A stretch of DNA of 64,000 bases from Acinetobacter sp. WCHAc010034 (GCF_001696615.3 NZ_CP032279.1:3566638-3630637); one strand, 5' to 3'; shown: positions 44,039 to 53,199, numbered from the stretch's first letter. Notes: generated by a model not told the origin, from the letters alone. Numbers and translations are program-made.

Positions 44039-46978
44039 ATGACTGTAGATGTCACTGAAACCATTTCACAAACTGTTCACCCAGCGTTTCAGTTGGTACG
44101 TCAACACCATGTTGAAGCCTTAGACATAGCAGTGTCTGAATACAAACATAAAGTCACCGGCGCAGTGCATTACCATTTAGCGTCTAAGCATGATGAAAAC
44201 GTCTTTTTAGTCGCATTCCGCACCCAGCCGATGGACTCTAAGGGCGAAGCGCACATTTTGGAGCATACCGCACTGTGCGGTTCAGAAAAGTTCCCGGTCC
44301 GCGATCCGTTCTTTTTAATGATCCGCCGTTCGCTCAATACCTTCATGAACGCTTTTACCGCAGCGGATTGGACGGCCTATCCATTTGCGACGCAGAACAA
44401 AAAAGATTTTCAGAACCTGCTGGAAGTGTATCTGGATGCAGCTTTTTCGGCGAATTTAAACCCGCTGGACTTCGCGCAGGAAGGCATCCGCATTGAGCTG
44501 GAGAACGGTGAACCGGTTTATAAAGGCGTAGTGTTCAATGAAATGAAAGGCGCCATGAGCTCGCCTTCAGACCAGCTGTATCATCAATTGGCGCATCATT
44601 TATTTCCGGAAACCACCTATCACTATAATTCCGGCGGCGACCCGAAAGATATTCCAGACCTGACTTATCCTGAGCTGGTGAATTTCTATAAATCGCATTA
44701 TCACCCAAGCAATGCGGTATTCATGACCTTTGGCAATGAGCCGGCCTATCAGCTGCAGGAGCAGTTTGAAGCGCTGGCTTTGTCTAAATTCGGCCAAGGT
44801 GAAACCCTGTATTCAAAGCCGGAACGCCGCTTAACCCAGCCGGTGGCTGTGACCGAAACCTATGCTGTGGATGCGGAAGACCTGAAAGACAAAACTTATC
44901 ACATTATTTCCTGGCTGCTGCCGCAGGCCAGCGACATCAAGCTGCGCTTAGGCATGCGCCTTGCGGAAGGCGTGCTGCTGGAAGATTCCGCATCGCCGCT
45001 GCGCCATTATTTGGAAACCTGCAGCTATGCCCAATCCACTGGCCCGATTATGGGAGTGGACGACTCCAACTTTGAAATGACTTTCTACTGCGGCGTGCAG
45101 GGCTCTAACCCGGAACATGCTGAAGAATTTAAGAACGGCGTATTCGGCATTCTGCAGGATGTGGCTTCAAAGCCTGTAGACGCTGCGCTGGTTGAAGCCA
45201 TTCTGCATCAGATTGAGCTGCATCAGCGTGAAATCAATGGCGACGGCATGCCGTACGGCCTGAGCCTGATTTTAAACGGCCTGGGCAGCGCCATTCACCA
45301 TTCAGACCCGATTCATGTCTGGGATGTAGACACCGCGATTGAACAGGTTAAAGAAGAACTGAAAGACCCGATGTGGCTGTCGAATTTAATCAAAACCCAT
45401 TTGATTGATAACCCGCACCGCGTGCAAATGACGCTGGTGCCGGACGCGCAGAAATCCGCCAAAGAAGCCGAAGCTGAAAAGGCGCGCCTTGCGGAAATTG
45501 GCGCCAAACTGACTGAAGAGCAGAAGGCGGAAATTATTGCGCAGACTGAAGCGCTGAAAGTGCGCCAAGACACGCCGGATGATTTGAACCTGCTGCCTAA
45601 AGTTGGCTTGGAAGATGTGCCGGCGGAACTGCAGATTGTGCAGGGCCAGCTGCGTGAAATCATTTCCAATAATATGGACATGCCGCTGAATCTGTACCAC
45701 GCGGGCACCAATGGCATTTATTACCAGCAGGTGCTGATTGAAATTCCAGATGAAATTGTAAAATCTCCCTACTTTAACCTGCTGTCAATTTTGATGGGCG
45801 AAGTCGGCGCGGGCCAATACGGCTACCTTGAGCTGCAGCAGCTGCAGACTGCGGTCAGCGGCGGCCTTGGCATGGGCGCATCGCTGCGTTCCAAAGTCGA
45901 TGACAAAAATCAGATCAGCGCGTGGCTGACGCTGACCACCAAATCTCTGGTGCATAATTTTGAAGCGGTCGGCCTGCTGAAGCTGGCCTTTGAACAGCTG
46001 CGCTTTGATGAGAAGGGCCGCATTATTGAACTGCTGCAGCAGCGCAAAACCCGCTGGCAGTCCCGCCTTTCCGGTTCGGGCCACAGCTATGCCATGCAGA
46101 TTGCCAGCCGCAATCACAGCGCATTGGCGCAGCGCGACTATCACAATACCGGCCTTGGCGCTTTAAACTGGCTCAGTGATTTAACCGCTAAAATTGAAAA
46201 AGATGAAGCTGCCTACAATCAGCTGATTGATGAGCTGAAGCTGATTCACAATAAGCTGCTGAAAGCGCCAAAGCAGTTTCTGCTGGTTTGTGAAGAGCAT
46301 CAGTCAGAGCCGCTGGTGGAAGAAGTGCAGAAGGTTTGGGATAAAGTCACAATTGAAAGCATTGAACGTGATTTAATCCAGCTGCCGCCTGAAAACAGCG
46401 CTAAAGATGAAGCATGGCTGATTCAAGCCAATGTGCAGTTCTGCGCATCGGCCTATCCAGCGGTGGAAGTGTCGCATCCGGATGCTGCGCCGCTGATGAT
46501 TTTGGCGGCCTATTTGCGCAACGGCTTCCTGCACAGCGCAATCCGTGAAAAAGGCGGCGCATACGGCGGCGGCGCCAGCTACGACGGCAATGCCTGCTCA
46601 TTCCGCTTCTACAGCTACCGTGATCCGCGTTTGGCGGAAACCTTCAATGATTTTGAAGCCAGCGTGCAGTGGCTGCTGAATACGCCGCAGCAGGAGCATC
46701 AGCTGGAAGAAGCGATTTTAGGCCTGATTGCCGGCATGGACAAGCCGGGATCTCCGGCCGGTGAAGCGATTACCGCCTGCTATTCCTTGCTGCATAAGCG
46801 CACGCCTGCATTCCGCAAAATGCTGCGTGAACGCCTGCTGGCTGTGACGCTGGATGATTTAAAGCGCACTGCAAAAACTTACCTGCTGGATCAGGCTCCG
46901 GTTAAAGCGGTGGTTGCGCCTGTCGCTAAGCGTGACGCGCTCATTGAGCTGGGCTTTGATATTAAGCAAGTGAATTAA
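44039..46978 (+). CDS. M16C (presequence protease-like) zinc metalloprotease
   Basis: 979 residues, the size of the presequence protease / Cym1 branch of the M16 family. The inverted zinc motif HILEH lies at about residues 72-76 (HILEHTALCGSEKFPVRDPF) with the downstream Glu in the GVVFNEMKGA block, and the C-terminal half has the second M16 repeat (REKGGAYGGGASYDG). No signal peptide is seen, so it is probably cytosolic and degrades short peptides. TAGGAG precedes the ATG. The pldA gene follows after only 13 bases. Confidence 0.92.
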   Translation: MTVDVTETISQTVHPAFQLVRQHHVEALDIAVSEYKHKVTGAVHYHLASKHDENVFLVAFRTQPMDSKGEAHILEHTALCGSEKFPVRDPFFLMIRRSLNTFMNAFTAADWTAYPFATQNKKDFQNLLEVYLDAAFSANLNPLDFAQEGIRIELENGEPVYKGVVFNEMKGAMSSPSDQLYHQLAHHLFPETTYHYNSGGDPKDIPDLTYPELVNFYKSHYHPSNAVFMTFGNEPAYQLQEQFEALALSKFGQGETLYSKPERRLTQPVAVTETYAVDAEDLKDKTYHIISWLLPQASDIKLRLGMRLAEGVLLEDSASPLRHYLETCSYAQSTGPIMGVDDSNFEMTFYCGVQGSNPEHAEEFKNGVFGILQDVASKPVDAALVEAILHQIELHQREINGDGMPYGLSLILNGLGSAIHHSDPIHVWDVDTAIEQVKEELKDPMWLSNLIKTHLIDNPHRVQMTLVPDAQKSAKEAEAEKARLAEIGAKLTEEQKAEIIAQTEALKVRQDTPDDLNLLPKVGLEDVPAELQIVQGQLREIISNNMDMPLNLYHAGTNGIYYQQVLIEIPDEIVKSPYFNLLSILMGEVGAGQYGYLELQQLQTAVSGGLGMGASLRSKVDDKNQISAWLTLTTKSLVHNFEAVGLLKLAFEQLRFDEKGRIIELLQQRKTRWQSRLSGSGHSYAMQIASRNHSALAQRDYHNTGLGALNWLSDLTAKIEKDEAAYNQLIDELKLIHNKLLKAPKQFLLVCEEHQSEPLVEEVQKVWDKVTIESIERDLIQLPPENSAKDEAWLIQANVQFCASAYPAVEVSHPDAAPLMILAAYLRNGFLHSAIREKGGAYGGGASYDGNACSFRFYSYRDPRLAETFNDFEASVQWLLNTPQQEHQLEEAILGLIAGMDKPGSPAGEAITACYSLLHKRTPAFRKMLRERLLAVTLDDLKRTAKTYLLDQAPVKAVVAPVAKRDALIELGFDIKQVN

Positions 46979-46991
46979 GGTAGAGGTGATT

Positions 46992-48146
46992 ATGGCGTTC
47001 ACTCATTTTGAGCGTAGCGCATTGCAGCTGGGCATTCTGCTCAGCGCAATGGCCGCAGTCAGCGCATTGGCGCAAAGCACCGTTCCGGCGCCAAAGCCGG
47101 CCACGCCGGAGGCCTGTGTGGCGCTGGAATCGAATGCCGACCGTCTGGCTTGCTATGACGCGCTGTATAAAATACCGCCGGAAGCCAAGCCTTCATTGGT
47201 TTCAGAGCGCTTGGCGGCGCAGGAATTAAAGCCTGAACCGACCGAAAAGCTGACTTTAAAAGAAAAAGTCAGCCATGCGTTTTCAGAGCGCCTGTTTGCG
47301 GTTGAAGCGCCTCAGCTGAACCCGAACCTGTCCATGTTGGACAGGCGCTGGGAGCTGTCGCAGGACAGCAAGCTGGGCACCTGGAATATCCGCAGCTATC
47401 AGCCGGTATATCTGATGCCGGGCTATTGGACGTCAGATAAAAATGAGCGCCCATCCAGCCCGAATCCAACCAATACCGTGCAGCCTGATCAGGAACAGCA
47501 GTTGAAATCGATGGAAGCCAAGTTCCAGCTGTCGCTGAAAACCAAAGCGGTGGAAAACTTGTTTGGCGATAACGGCGATGTCTGGGTCGGCTATACCCAG
47601 TCTTCGCGCTGGCAGGTCTATAATGAGGCCGAATCGCGCCCATTCCGTGAAACCAACTATGAGCCTGAAGCCAGCTTGGTGTTTAGAACCAACTATGAGC
47701 TGCTGGGCTTGAATTGGCGCATGCTGGGCCTGACCTTGAACCATCAGTCTAACGGCCGTTCAGATCCGCTGTCGCGCAGCTGGAACCGGGTGATTTTAAA
47801 TCTTGGCTTTGAGCGCGATAATTTCGCCTTGATGCTGCGCCCGTGGTACCGCATTGAGGAAGACTCGGCGGATGACAATAATCCGGATATTACAGACTAT
47901 GTCGGCCGCGGCGACTTAACTGCATTTTACCGCTGGAAAGAGCATGACTTCAGCCTGATGCTGCGCCACTCGCTGAAAGGCGGCGATGATTCGCACGGCG
48001 CCGTGCAGTTTGACTGGACGTTCCCGATCAGCGGCAAGCTGCGCGGCCAAGTTCAGTTGTTTGACGGCTATGGCGAGAGCTTGATTGACTATAACCACCG
48101 CGCGACTTATGTCGGCGTTGGCGTGTCATTAATGAACTGGTTCTAA
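46992..48146 (+). CDS. pldA: Outer-membrane phospholipase A
   Basis: 384 residues from the ATG at 46992, with a GTG two codons earlier as the alternative. A signal peptide (about residues 1-28) is followed by an extra ~95-residue segment with a Cys pair, then the 12-strand barrel of PldA. The catalytic His-Ser of LNHQSNGRSDPLSRSWNR and the Asn further on match the E. coli active site. It hydrolyses phospholipids that reach the outer leaflet of the outer membrane. It starts 13 bases after the M16C protease gene and has its own terminator. Confidence 0.94.
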   Translation: MAFTHFERSALQLGILLSAMAAVSALAQSTVPAPKPATPEACVALESNADRLACYDALYKIPPEAKPSLVSERLAAQELKPEPTEKLTLKEKVSHAFSERLFAVEAPQLNPNLSMLDRRWELSQDSKLGTWNIRSYQPVYLMPGYWTSDKNERPSSPNPTNTVQPDQEQQLKSMEAKFQLSLKTKAVENLFGDNGDVWVGYTQSSRWQVYNEAESRPFRETNYEPEASLVFRTNYELLGLNWRMLGLTLNHQSNGRSDPLSRSWNRVILNLGFERDNFALMLRPWYRIEEDSADDNNPDITDYVGRGDLTAFYRWKEHDFSLMLRHSLKGGDDSHGAVQFDWTFPISGKLRGQVQLFDGYGESLIDYNHRATYVGVGVSLMNWF

Positions 48147-48161
48147 TCTGCATAAGTGCAG

Positions 48162-48190
48162 AAAAACCGCGCCTAGGCGCGGTTTTTTTT
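48162..48190. terminator. Bidirectional terminator between pldA and ktrB
   Basis: A 12-bp stem with a 2-base centre (48162-48173 with 48176-48187), flanked by A- and T-runs, lies between two convergent genes. Confidence 0.93.
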
Positions 48191-48205
48191 CTTTGAGCAG
48201 GTTCA

Positions 48206-49543
48206 TCAGCCAACCTGAATTTCAGAAGGCGGATGCTTCAGCCGGCTCTTTTTCGGCGTGGCAATTAAATAAGCCAATGTCAGCGGCCCTAAACGGCCGG
48301 CGAACATCAGCAGCATTAAAATGACTAAACTGGCCGGCTGCAGCTCGCCGGTAATTCCGCGCGACAAGCCCACCGTGCAGGCGGCGGAAACCGCTTCAAA
48401 CAGCAGGTCTAAAAAGTCCGCCTTCGGCTCAATCAGCAGCAGGCTGAAAAAACCCATGAAGATTAGTGTGACGGTAATGAAAATAACCGCCAGCGCTTTA
48501 AAAGTGGTCTTTTCAGGCACAGAATGGTTGAAAATGCGCACTTCATCTTCACGGCGCAAAAAGCTGATGACGCTGAGCAGCACCACAATGAAGGTCCCGA
48601 CCTTAATGCCGCCTGCGGTGCTGAGCGAGCCGCCGCCGATGAACATCAGCATCATGGTGACTAATGCAGAAGCGTCAGACATTTGCTCCACCGGCAGGCT
48701 GTTGAAGCCGGAAGAGCGGGGCACTGTGGCATGGAACCATGCATTCACGGCCTGCTCACCCACACTCATGTTGGCCAGCGTCAGCGGGTTGCTGGCTTCC
48801 AGGCTCCAGATGGCAATGAACGCGAATACATTCAAGCCTGCAATGGTAGATAAAATCAGCTTGCTGTTGGGGCTGAGCTTTCTCCAGCTTTTATTGCGCT
48901 TAATGTCCATCAGCACTAAAAATCCGATTCCGCCAATGATGTACAGCATGCTGATGGTAAAGGTAATGACATACTGGTCAGCAAAGCTCATCAGGCTGTT
49001 GGGAAACAGCGAAAAGCCGCCATTGTTGAATGCGGAAATGCTGTAGAAAGCAGCATAAAACAGGGCTTGGGCGAAGTTGTAATCCTGCAGCCATGCAACA
49101 GTCAGGATAACCGTGCCGACAATTTCAAAAAATAAGGAATACAGAAAAACACCCTTAATGGTAAAGGTGACTTTTTTCAGGCTGGTTTGCCCGATGGTTT
49201 CCTGCGCCATGATCTGCTGCTTTAAGCCCAGCTTAGGCGACAGGCTCATCACGGCCAAAATGGCAAAGGTCATAAAGCCCAGGCCACCGCACTGCAGCAG
49301 CAGCATAATCACAACTTTACCGAAGACGGTATAGGCTTCACCGACATTCACGACCGACAGCCCTGTAATGGTCACGGCCGATGTCGCGGTAAACATTGCG
49401 TGCAGCCAAGGCAGGTCGCCGTGGTGTGAAACGGGCAGCTTCAGCAGCAGGGTGCCTGCAATAATCAGCGCAAGAAAGCCTAAGGCTAAAATGCTGGGCG
49501 GGCTGAGGTTAACTGTGCCGCGCTTTTTATTATGCAGTTTCAT
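48206..49543 (-). CDS. ktrB: TrkH/KtrB-family potassium uptake membrane subunit
   Basis: 445 residues with about ten membrane helices and four P-loop repeats, including TITGLSVVNVGEAY, ISAFNNGGFSL and CTVGLSRGIT, each carrying the Gly of the potassium filter. Its length and partner point to the Na-dependent Ktr system rather than the longer TrkH. It overlaps the upstream ktrA by 4 bases. The complex imports potassium at the inner membrane. The start is coupled to ktrA. Confidence 0.9.
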   Translation of the reverse strand: MKLHNKKRGTVNLSPPSILALGFLALIIAGTLLLKLPVSHHGDLPWLHAMFTATSAVTITGLSVVNVGEAYTVFGKVVIMLLLQCGGLGFMTFAILAVMSLSPKLGLKQQIMAQETIGQTSLKKVTFTIKGVFLYSLFFEIVGTVILTVAWLQDYNFAQALFYAAFYSISAFNNGGFSLFPNSLMSFADQYVITFTISMLYIIGGIGFLVLMDIKRNKSWRKLSPNSKLILSTIAGLNVFAFIAIWSLEASNPLTLANMSVGEQAVNAWFHATVPRSSGFNSLPVEQMSDASALVTMMLMFIGGGSLSTAGGIKVGTFIVVLLSVISFLRREDEVRIFNHSVPEKTTFKALAVIFITVTLIFMGFFSLLLIEPKADFLDLLFEAVSAACTVGLSRGITGELQPASLVILMLLMFAGRLGPLTLAYLIATPKKSRLKHPPSEIQVG

Positions 49544-50196
49544 GCGGTTTTAAACTGCTTGGACAGCCTGCGCAAAGGCTCCAGCTGGCCTTCAACCACC
49601 AGAATATCGCCTTTCTGCAGAATCATATTGGGGTCAATGCTGAATAAAACCTCTTTGCCCCGCTTATGCAGCAGGGTTTTGATTTCCGCCGTATGGTCAA
49701 GCAGCTGGCAGAAGCGCAAGCCTTGCTGCGCCTCTTTCAGCTCCACTTTGACAATATAGTGATTGTCTTCCAGCGCCATATAGCGGCTGACCATCGGGTA
49801 GCTCAGCGACTGCGCAATGCGCACGCCCATGTCTTCTTCAGGATGAATGATTTTGTTGACGCCCAGATGGGTCAGAATCATATGGTGCGCTTTGGATTTC
49901 GCCTTGACCCAAATTTTTTCAATGCCTAAATTCTTCAGATGCAGCACGCACAGAATGCTGGCTTCTATATCTTCGCCAATCGCAACCACCACCGCTTCGC
50001 AATTCTGAATATTCAGCTCGTTCAATACGTGCTCATCTGTCGCATCGGCAATGACGGCATGCGTCAGCTGATCTGAAATGCTTTCAACATATTTTTTATT
50101 GCTGTCGATGCCAATCACATCGTGATTCAATCCGGTTAATTCGGTGGCCACGGTAGCGCCGAAACTTCCCAGGCCAATAACTGCAAATTGAGCCAT
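49540..50196 (-). CDS. ktrA: KtrA-type RCK regulatory subunit of potassium uptake
   Basis: 218 residues with a Rossmann RCK domain (MAQFAVIGLGSFGATVATEL, GxGxxG motif at residues 8-13) and a C-terminal RCK domain. It binds nucleotides, forms an octameric ring, and gates KtrB. Its 3' end overlaps ktrB by 4 bases. The first codons of this gene recur in a relic 1.1 kb to the right (51268-51303). AGGGA precedes the ATG. Confidence 0.9.
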   Translation of the reverse strand: MAQFAVIGLGSFGATVATELTGLNHDVIGIDSNKKYVESISDQLTHAVIADATDEHVLNELNIQNCEAVVVAIGEDIEASILCVLHLKNLGIEKIWVKAKSKAHHMILTHLGVNKIIHPEEDMGVRIAQSLSYPMVSRYMALEDNHYIVKVELKEAQQGLRFCQLLDHTAEIKTLLHKRGKEVLFSIDPNMILQKGDILVVEGQLEPLRRLSKQFKTA

Positions 50197-50489
50197 TTGC
50201 TATCCCTTTATTCATATGCTGTAAAATACAGCAGGTGTATCTTTCTATAGTGCAATCATAGCGTTTTTTTATCAGAAAAAGAGACGTCTATATGCTTTTA
50301 AAGTGAGCAGAATGCATAGCTGTTTCACTGAGTTTCCATTTGGCGCAGTTTTACAGCAAAAATGCGCCGATATTGTACATTTTCAGTGCGGAATCGTGCC
50401 GGATTGCTTTAAAAAATAAAAATTGCATATTCAAATTCAAGAGCAGTGTGTACCTTAGAACGGTTTTGAAAATATTTAGGAACATCGTT

Positions 50490-51050
50490 ATGGATGATAA
50501 AAAAATTTATGAATTTTTACAGGACTGGTTTCCTGAATTGAAGCAAAGAAAAACTCCAAAGAAAAAATACCGCCGTGATTATCGTGAGTTTTCTTATTGG
50601 ATGGGGCCGATTGCAAAAGGCGAGGCTTATCGCGGGTATTTGCAAAGTATAGACCGCCAGCAGCATTTTGATAATGGTGTGGAGTCCTGCGCATTATTTC
50701 AGGACAGAAATGTCAATGCAGAAGAAATGCAGCAGAGAATTGAAACCCGAACAGCGCCGCTATTTGAACATTATGAAAAATATCAGGAATTAATCGGCCG
50801 GTTTTATGAGCTGCACAGCCATGTTTATGATGTGGTGCTTGAAGAAATTTATAATGAGGTCAGAAAGCAGGAATACCGCATGCTGCTGATTTATGAAATG
50901 GATATTGTGTGGGTGGCGGTGCCGGATCAGCCTGAAAAAATAAAAAAATTCCTGCGCCTGTTTCAGCGGCAGTTTAAAGATTCATGCCCCCGCACAGAAG
51001 TTTATGAGCGCTTTGATCTTGCTTCCAGTGGCTGGCTGAGTGATGACTGA
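50490..51050 (+). CDS. Uncharacterised protein, paralogue 1 of 3
   Basis: 186 residues from the ATG at 50490, which follows TTAGGAA at a good distance; 50 further in-frame codons upstream are discarded. A cytosolic-looking protein, charged, with no signal or membrane helix. It starts MDDKKIYEFLQDWFPELK and has a later block RMLLIYEMDIVWVAVPD. Both blocks recur in the gene at 52107 (close relative) and more loosely at 51487. I recognise no family. Base composition is clearly more AT-rich than paralogue 3. It lies between ktrA and the ktrA-ilvA relic. Confidence 0.75.
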   Translation: MDDKKIYEFLQDWFPELKQRKTPKKKYRRDYREFSYWMGPIAKGEAYRGYLQSIDRQQHFDNGVESCALFQDRNVNAEEMQQRIETRTAPLFEHYEKYQELIGRFYELHSHVYDVVLEEIYNEVRKQEYRMLLIYEMDIVWVAVPDQPEKIKKFLRLFQRQFKDSCPRTEVYERFDLASSGWLSDD

Positions 51051-51141
51051 GTTCAAAAATAAAAAGATCAGTTCATCTTTGTGCAATTAACAAGAGTCTT
51101 CCAGGCGGATCTTCTCATTTATATAGTTTAAAAATGCGGAG

Positions 51142-51303
51142 ATCCCAATTGCTGGTCATGTCTGCCTATGAATAAGTCAAGCTTTCCAGTGTTTCAGCTT
51201 AGCCATTCGGATTTTGTCGGGTATTTTTTGCTTCCATGCCAGCTAATACGCGGCTTTCGGCAGCGCCGAAACTTCCCAGGCCAATGACTGCAAACTGCGC
51301 CAT
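51142..51303 (-). pseudogene. Chimeric relic: 5' end of ktrA fused to 3' end of ilvA
   Basis: On the minus strand 51303-51268 repeats the first 12 codons of ktrA (33 of 36 bases by hand count). From 51268 to 51142 the sequence repeats the last codons of ilvA without gaps (67 of 88 bases in the right part, 25 of 39 in the left). The two are joined in frame through 7 shared bases (51262-51268). The fused frame reads 34 codons and then meets a stop (51199-51201); a second stop follows. It is the remnant of a duplication junction. Confidence 0.82.
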
Positions 51304-51486
51304 ACAAGCACTTCCCTATATCTTACGTCGTATTTATTAACGAATATTGGCTGTAAATTGCTCAACTATTCGTCTAAGCTAATGACGGGGTAGTTTATCG
51401 GTTTATCGCCGCTCCAGCTATCGGGCTTACAAAATTATATATAACAAAAGCTTATCTAAATGGAGATATTTTTTAGGAGTGTGAGC

Positions 51487-51987
51487 ATGCAAAAGACGCT
51501 GTATGAGGTGCTGAAAATCGCTTTTCCTGAGCTGAAAAATGCGCCCTTACCGGAAGAGTTGGATAATTTTGAAAGCTTTGGCGCATGGCTGAACCAGCTG
51601 CATTCAAACCTGCAGCAGCTGGACATGGAGGATTTCCGGCAAAACGGCATTGATGAATGCCGCCGGCTGCAGCAGCTGAATATCGATCTGGATGAGCTGA
51701 AAAATCAGATTGAAACTGAAATGAACGCCTTTTATCAAATGTACGAGGAGGGTGACCGGGAGCTGGATGCAGAACCGGCGCACGCCTATGATTTTGAATT
51801 CACCTACAGCGTTATCTTCAACAATATTAAGCTGTTCATACAGCCTTATGATCTGGCCTTGCTGGTGATTGAGCACGAAAATCCGTACTGGATGCTGGTG
51901 CCGAATAATGAAGACTTGGTCAGCCAGATTATTCTGACCTTCAATGATATTTTCGGCGATGAAGAGCCGATGGTGCTGATTGATTAA
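51487..51987 (+). CDS. Uncharacterised protein, paralogue 2 of 3 (divergent)
   Basis: 166 residues from the ATG at 51487, with AGGAG (51475-51479) at 7 bases. An acidic cytosolic-looking protein; its opening (LYEVLKIAFPELKNAPLPEE) and its C-terminal block (LALLVIEHENPYWMLVPNNE) follow the pattern of the neighbours at 50490 and 52107, although identity is low. The middle is a Gln/Leu-rich helical part with a coiled-coil look. No known domain is recognised. The three genes share orientation, and this one lies 119 bases before the next. Confidence 0.75.
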   Translation: MQKTLYEVLKIAFPELKNAPLPEELDNFESFGAWLNQLHSNLQQLDMEDFRQNGIDECRRLQQLNIDLDELKNQIETEMNAFYQMYEEGDRELDAEPAHAYDFEFTYSVIFNNIKLFIQPYDLALLVIEHENPYWMLVPNNEDLVSQIILTFNDIFGDEEPMVLID

Positions 51988-52106
51988 AAAAGCCTTGCAA
52001 GGCTGTCATATTCTGTTCAAAAAGTGGCGCTATGCTATAAATTTGCCGCGGCTGCCTGCTCAGGCCTAGGCTGCTGTCTGCGATATTTTGCATGGAAGAT
52101 ACCCGC

Positions 52107-52652
52107 ATGGATGATAAAAAGATCTATAAGCTGCTGCAGGACTGGTTTCCGGAGCTGAACTGCAAAAAAGTCCCGAAAGAAAGCCTGCGCCGTGATTTCC
52201 AGAATTTTAAGGCATGGATGGTCACCGAAAAAAATGGCCGGCAGGCGCGTTCGTATTTAATGTCGCTGCATCCCGCCCAGCCTTTGCGCCATAGCCTGGG
52301 CCATAGCGCGGTTCTGCAGGACATGCGCCTGGATCTGGAAAAAGCGCATTTGGAAATGGAGCAGGCCGCCCAGCCGACACTGCAGAATTATCAGCAGCAT
52401 AAGGCTGAGATTGGAAAAAACTACAGTGTGCAGGAGCAGGTGGCGGAAATTATTCTGTCGGAAATCTGCTCGCTGCTGCGCCAGTGCGGCTGCCGGATGC
52501 TGCTGATTTATGCCGATCAGTACTACTGGATTGCCGTGCCGGAGCACGCCGAAAAAGTGAATAAATTCTGCAAGAGGTTTGAAAAGCAGTTTAAGGCGAA
52601 TGAAGTCCGGATTGAACTGTTTTCAATATCGGACTGTCTTAAATCGACATAA
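52107..52652 (+). CDS. Uncharacterised protein, paralogue 3 of 3
   Basis: 181 residues from the ATG at 52107 (MDDKKIYKLLQDWFPELN); an ATG five codons upstream (52092) is also in frame. It is the closest relative of the protein at 50490: the first 18 residues are almost the same, a shared PK-x4-RRD stretch follows (about residues 23-30), and the block RMLLIYADQYYWIAVPEHAEKV recurs near residue 135. No signal, membrane segment or known catalytic motif is seen. Composition is higher in G+C than paralogue 1 and like the rest of the window. Confidence 0.75.
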   Translation: MDDKKIYKLLQDWFPELNCKKVPKESLRRDFQNFKAWMVTEKNGRQARSYLMSLHPAQPLRHSLGHSAVLQDMRLDLEKAHLEMEQAAQPTLQNYQQHKAEIGKNYSVQEQVAEIILSEICSLLRQCGCRMLLIYADQYYWIAVPEHAEKVNKFCKRFEKQFKANEVRIELFSISDCLKST

Positions 52653-52689
52653 TCGAAAAAATGAACCGTCAGAAATCAGCAATTCAGCC

Positions 52690-53091
52690 TTATGGCTGTG
52701 CCGGATTGTGCCGATTGCCATATTTGACTTTAAAGCGCGGGTCTTGAAAGAAGAAGTAAGCAGCTATTGCCAGCAGCATCCAGAATAAGCCGGACCAGAT
52801 GATGGCGAAGTCTAATTGGGCAATAGGCTGTGCAGCTGCATATATTTTAGTCAGAAACACAATAGCCAGTAGCACGCTCATATAGCAGCATGTCGCAAGG
52901 TAGGGCGCTTTAGGTGCAAGGCGCAGCATGGCATAAGGCAGAGCCAGGATCAGCGCGAATTGAAAAGCAAGCGCAATAAGCATTGAACTGAAAGTATCGA
53001 CGGCAGGCTGGTAGCCGGTTAAAACCGTAAAAGTATTGATGAGCAGGTAGCCGGCAGGCGGAATAAGCAGGAATTTTACCCAATTTTTCAT
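52690..53091 (-). CDS. Uncharacterised four-helix membrane protein
   Basis: 133 residues with four hydrophobic segments (about 8-25, 38-60, 65-85 and 95-115) and a basic C-terminal tail. No family is recognised and no ribosome site is clear. It lies convergent with paralogue 3 and upstream of nothing else on its strand before ilvA, which lies 108 bases to the right and reads the same way. It has no counterpart in the left copy of the duplicated interval, so it may have been gained or lost after the duplication. Confidence 0.65.
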   Translation of the reverse strand: MKNWVKFLLIPPAGYLLINTFTVLTGYQPAVDTFSSMLIALAFQFALILALPYAMLRLAPKAPYLATCCYMSVLLAIVFLTKIYAAAQPIAQLDFAIIWSGLFWMLLAIAAYFFFQDPRFKVKYGNRHNPAQP

Positions 53092-53139
53092 TTTTAGCGC
53101 TGATTTCTAAGTTTTTCAGTATAAATAAAATTTTGATAA

Positions 53140-53169
53140 AAAATAGCCTGTAAAAATACAGGCTATTTT
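53140..53169 (-). terminator. Terminator of ilvA
   Basis: A perfect 13-bp stem (53140-53152 with 53157-53169) with a 4-base loop lies 31 bases past the ilvA stop codon, with T-rich sequence on the minus strand. Confidence 0.9.
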
Positions 53170-53199
53170 CAAATGCTGAAACTTGTTATTTCTGGAGCC

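Noticed and set aside
50340..50489. 50-codon upstream extension of paralogue 1
   Set aside because: No ribosome site, unlike composition, and the family start MDDKKIY matches paralogue 3 exactly.
50490..52652. Paralogue trio as a toxin-immunity cluster
   Set aside because: No secretion gene, toxin domain or orphan C-terminal toxin module is nearby, so the idea has no support in sequence.
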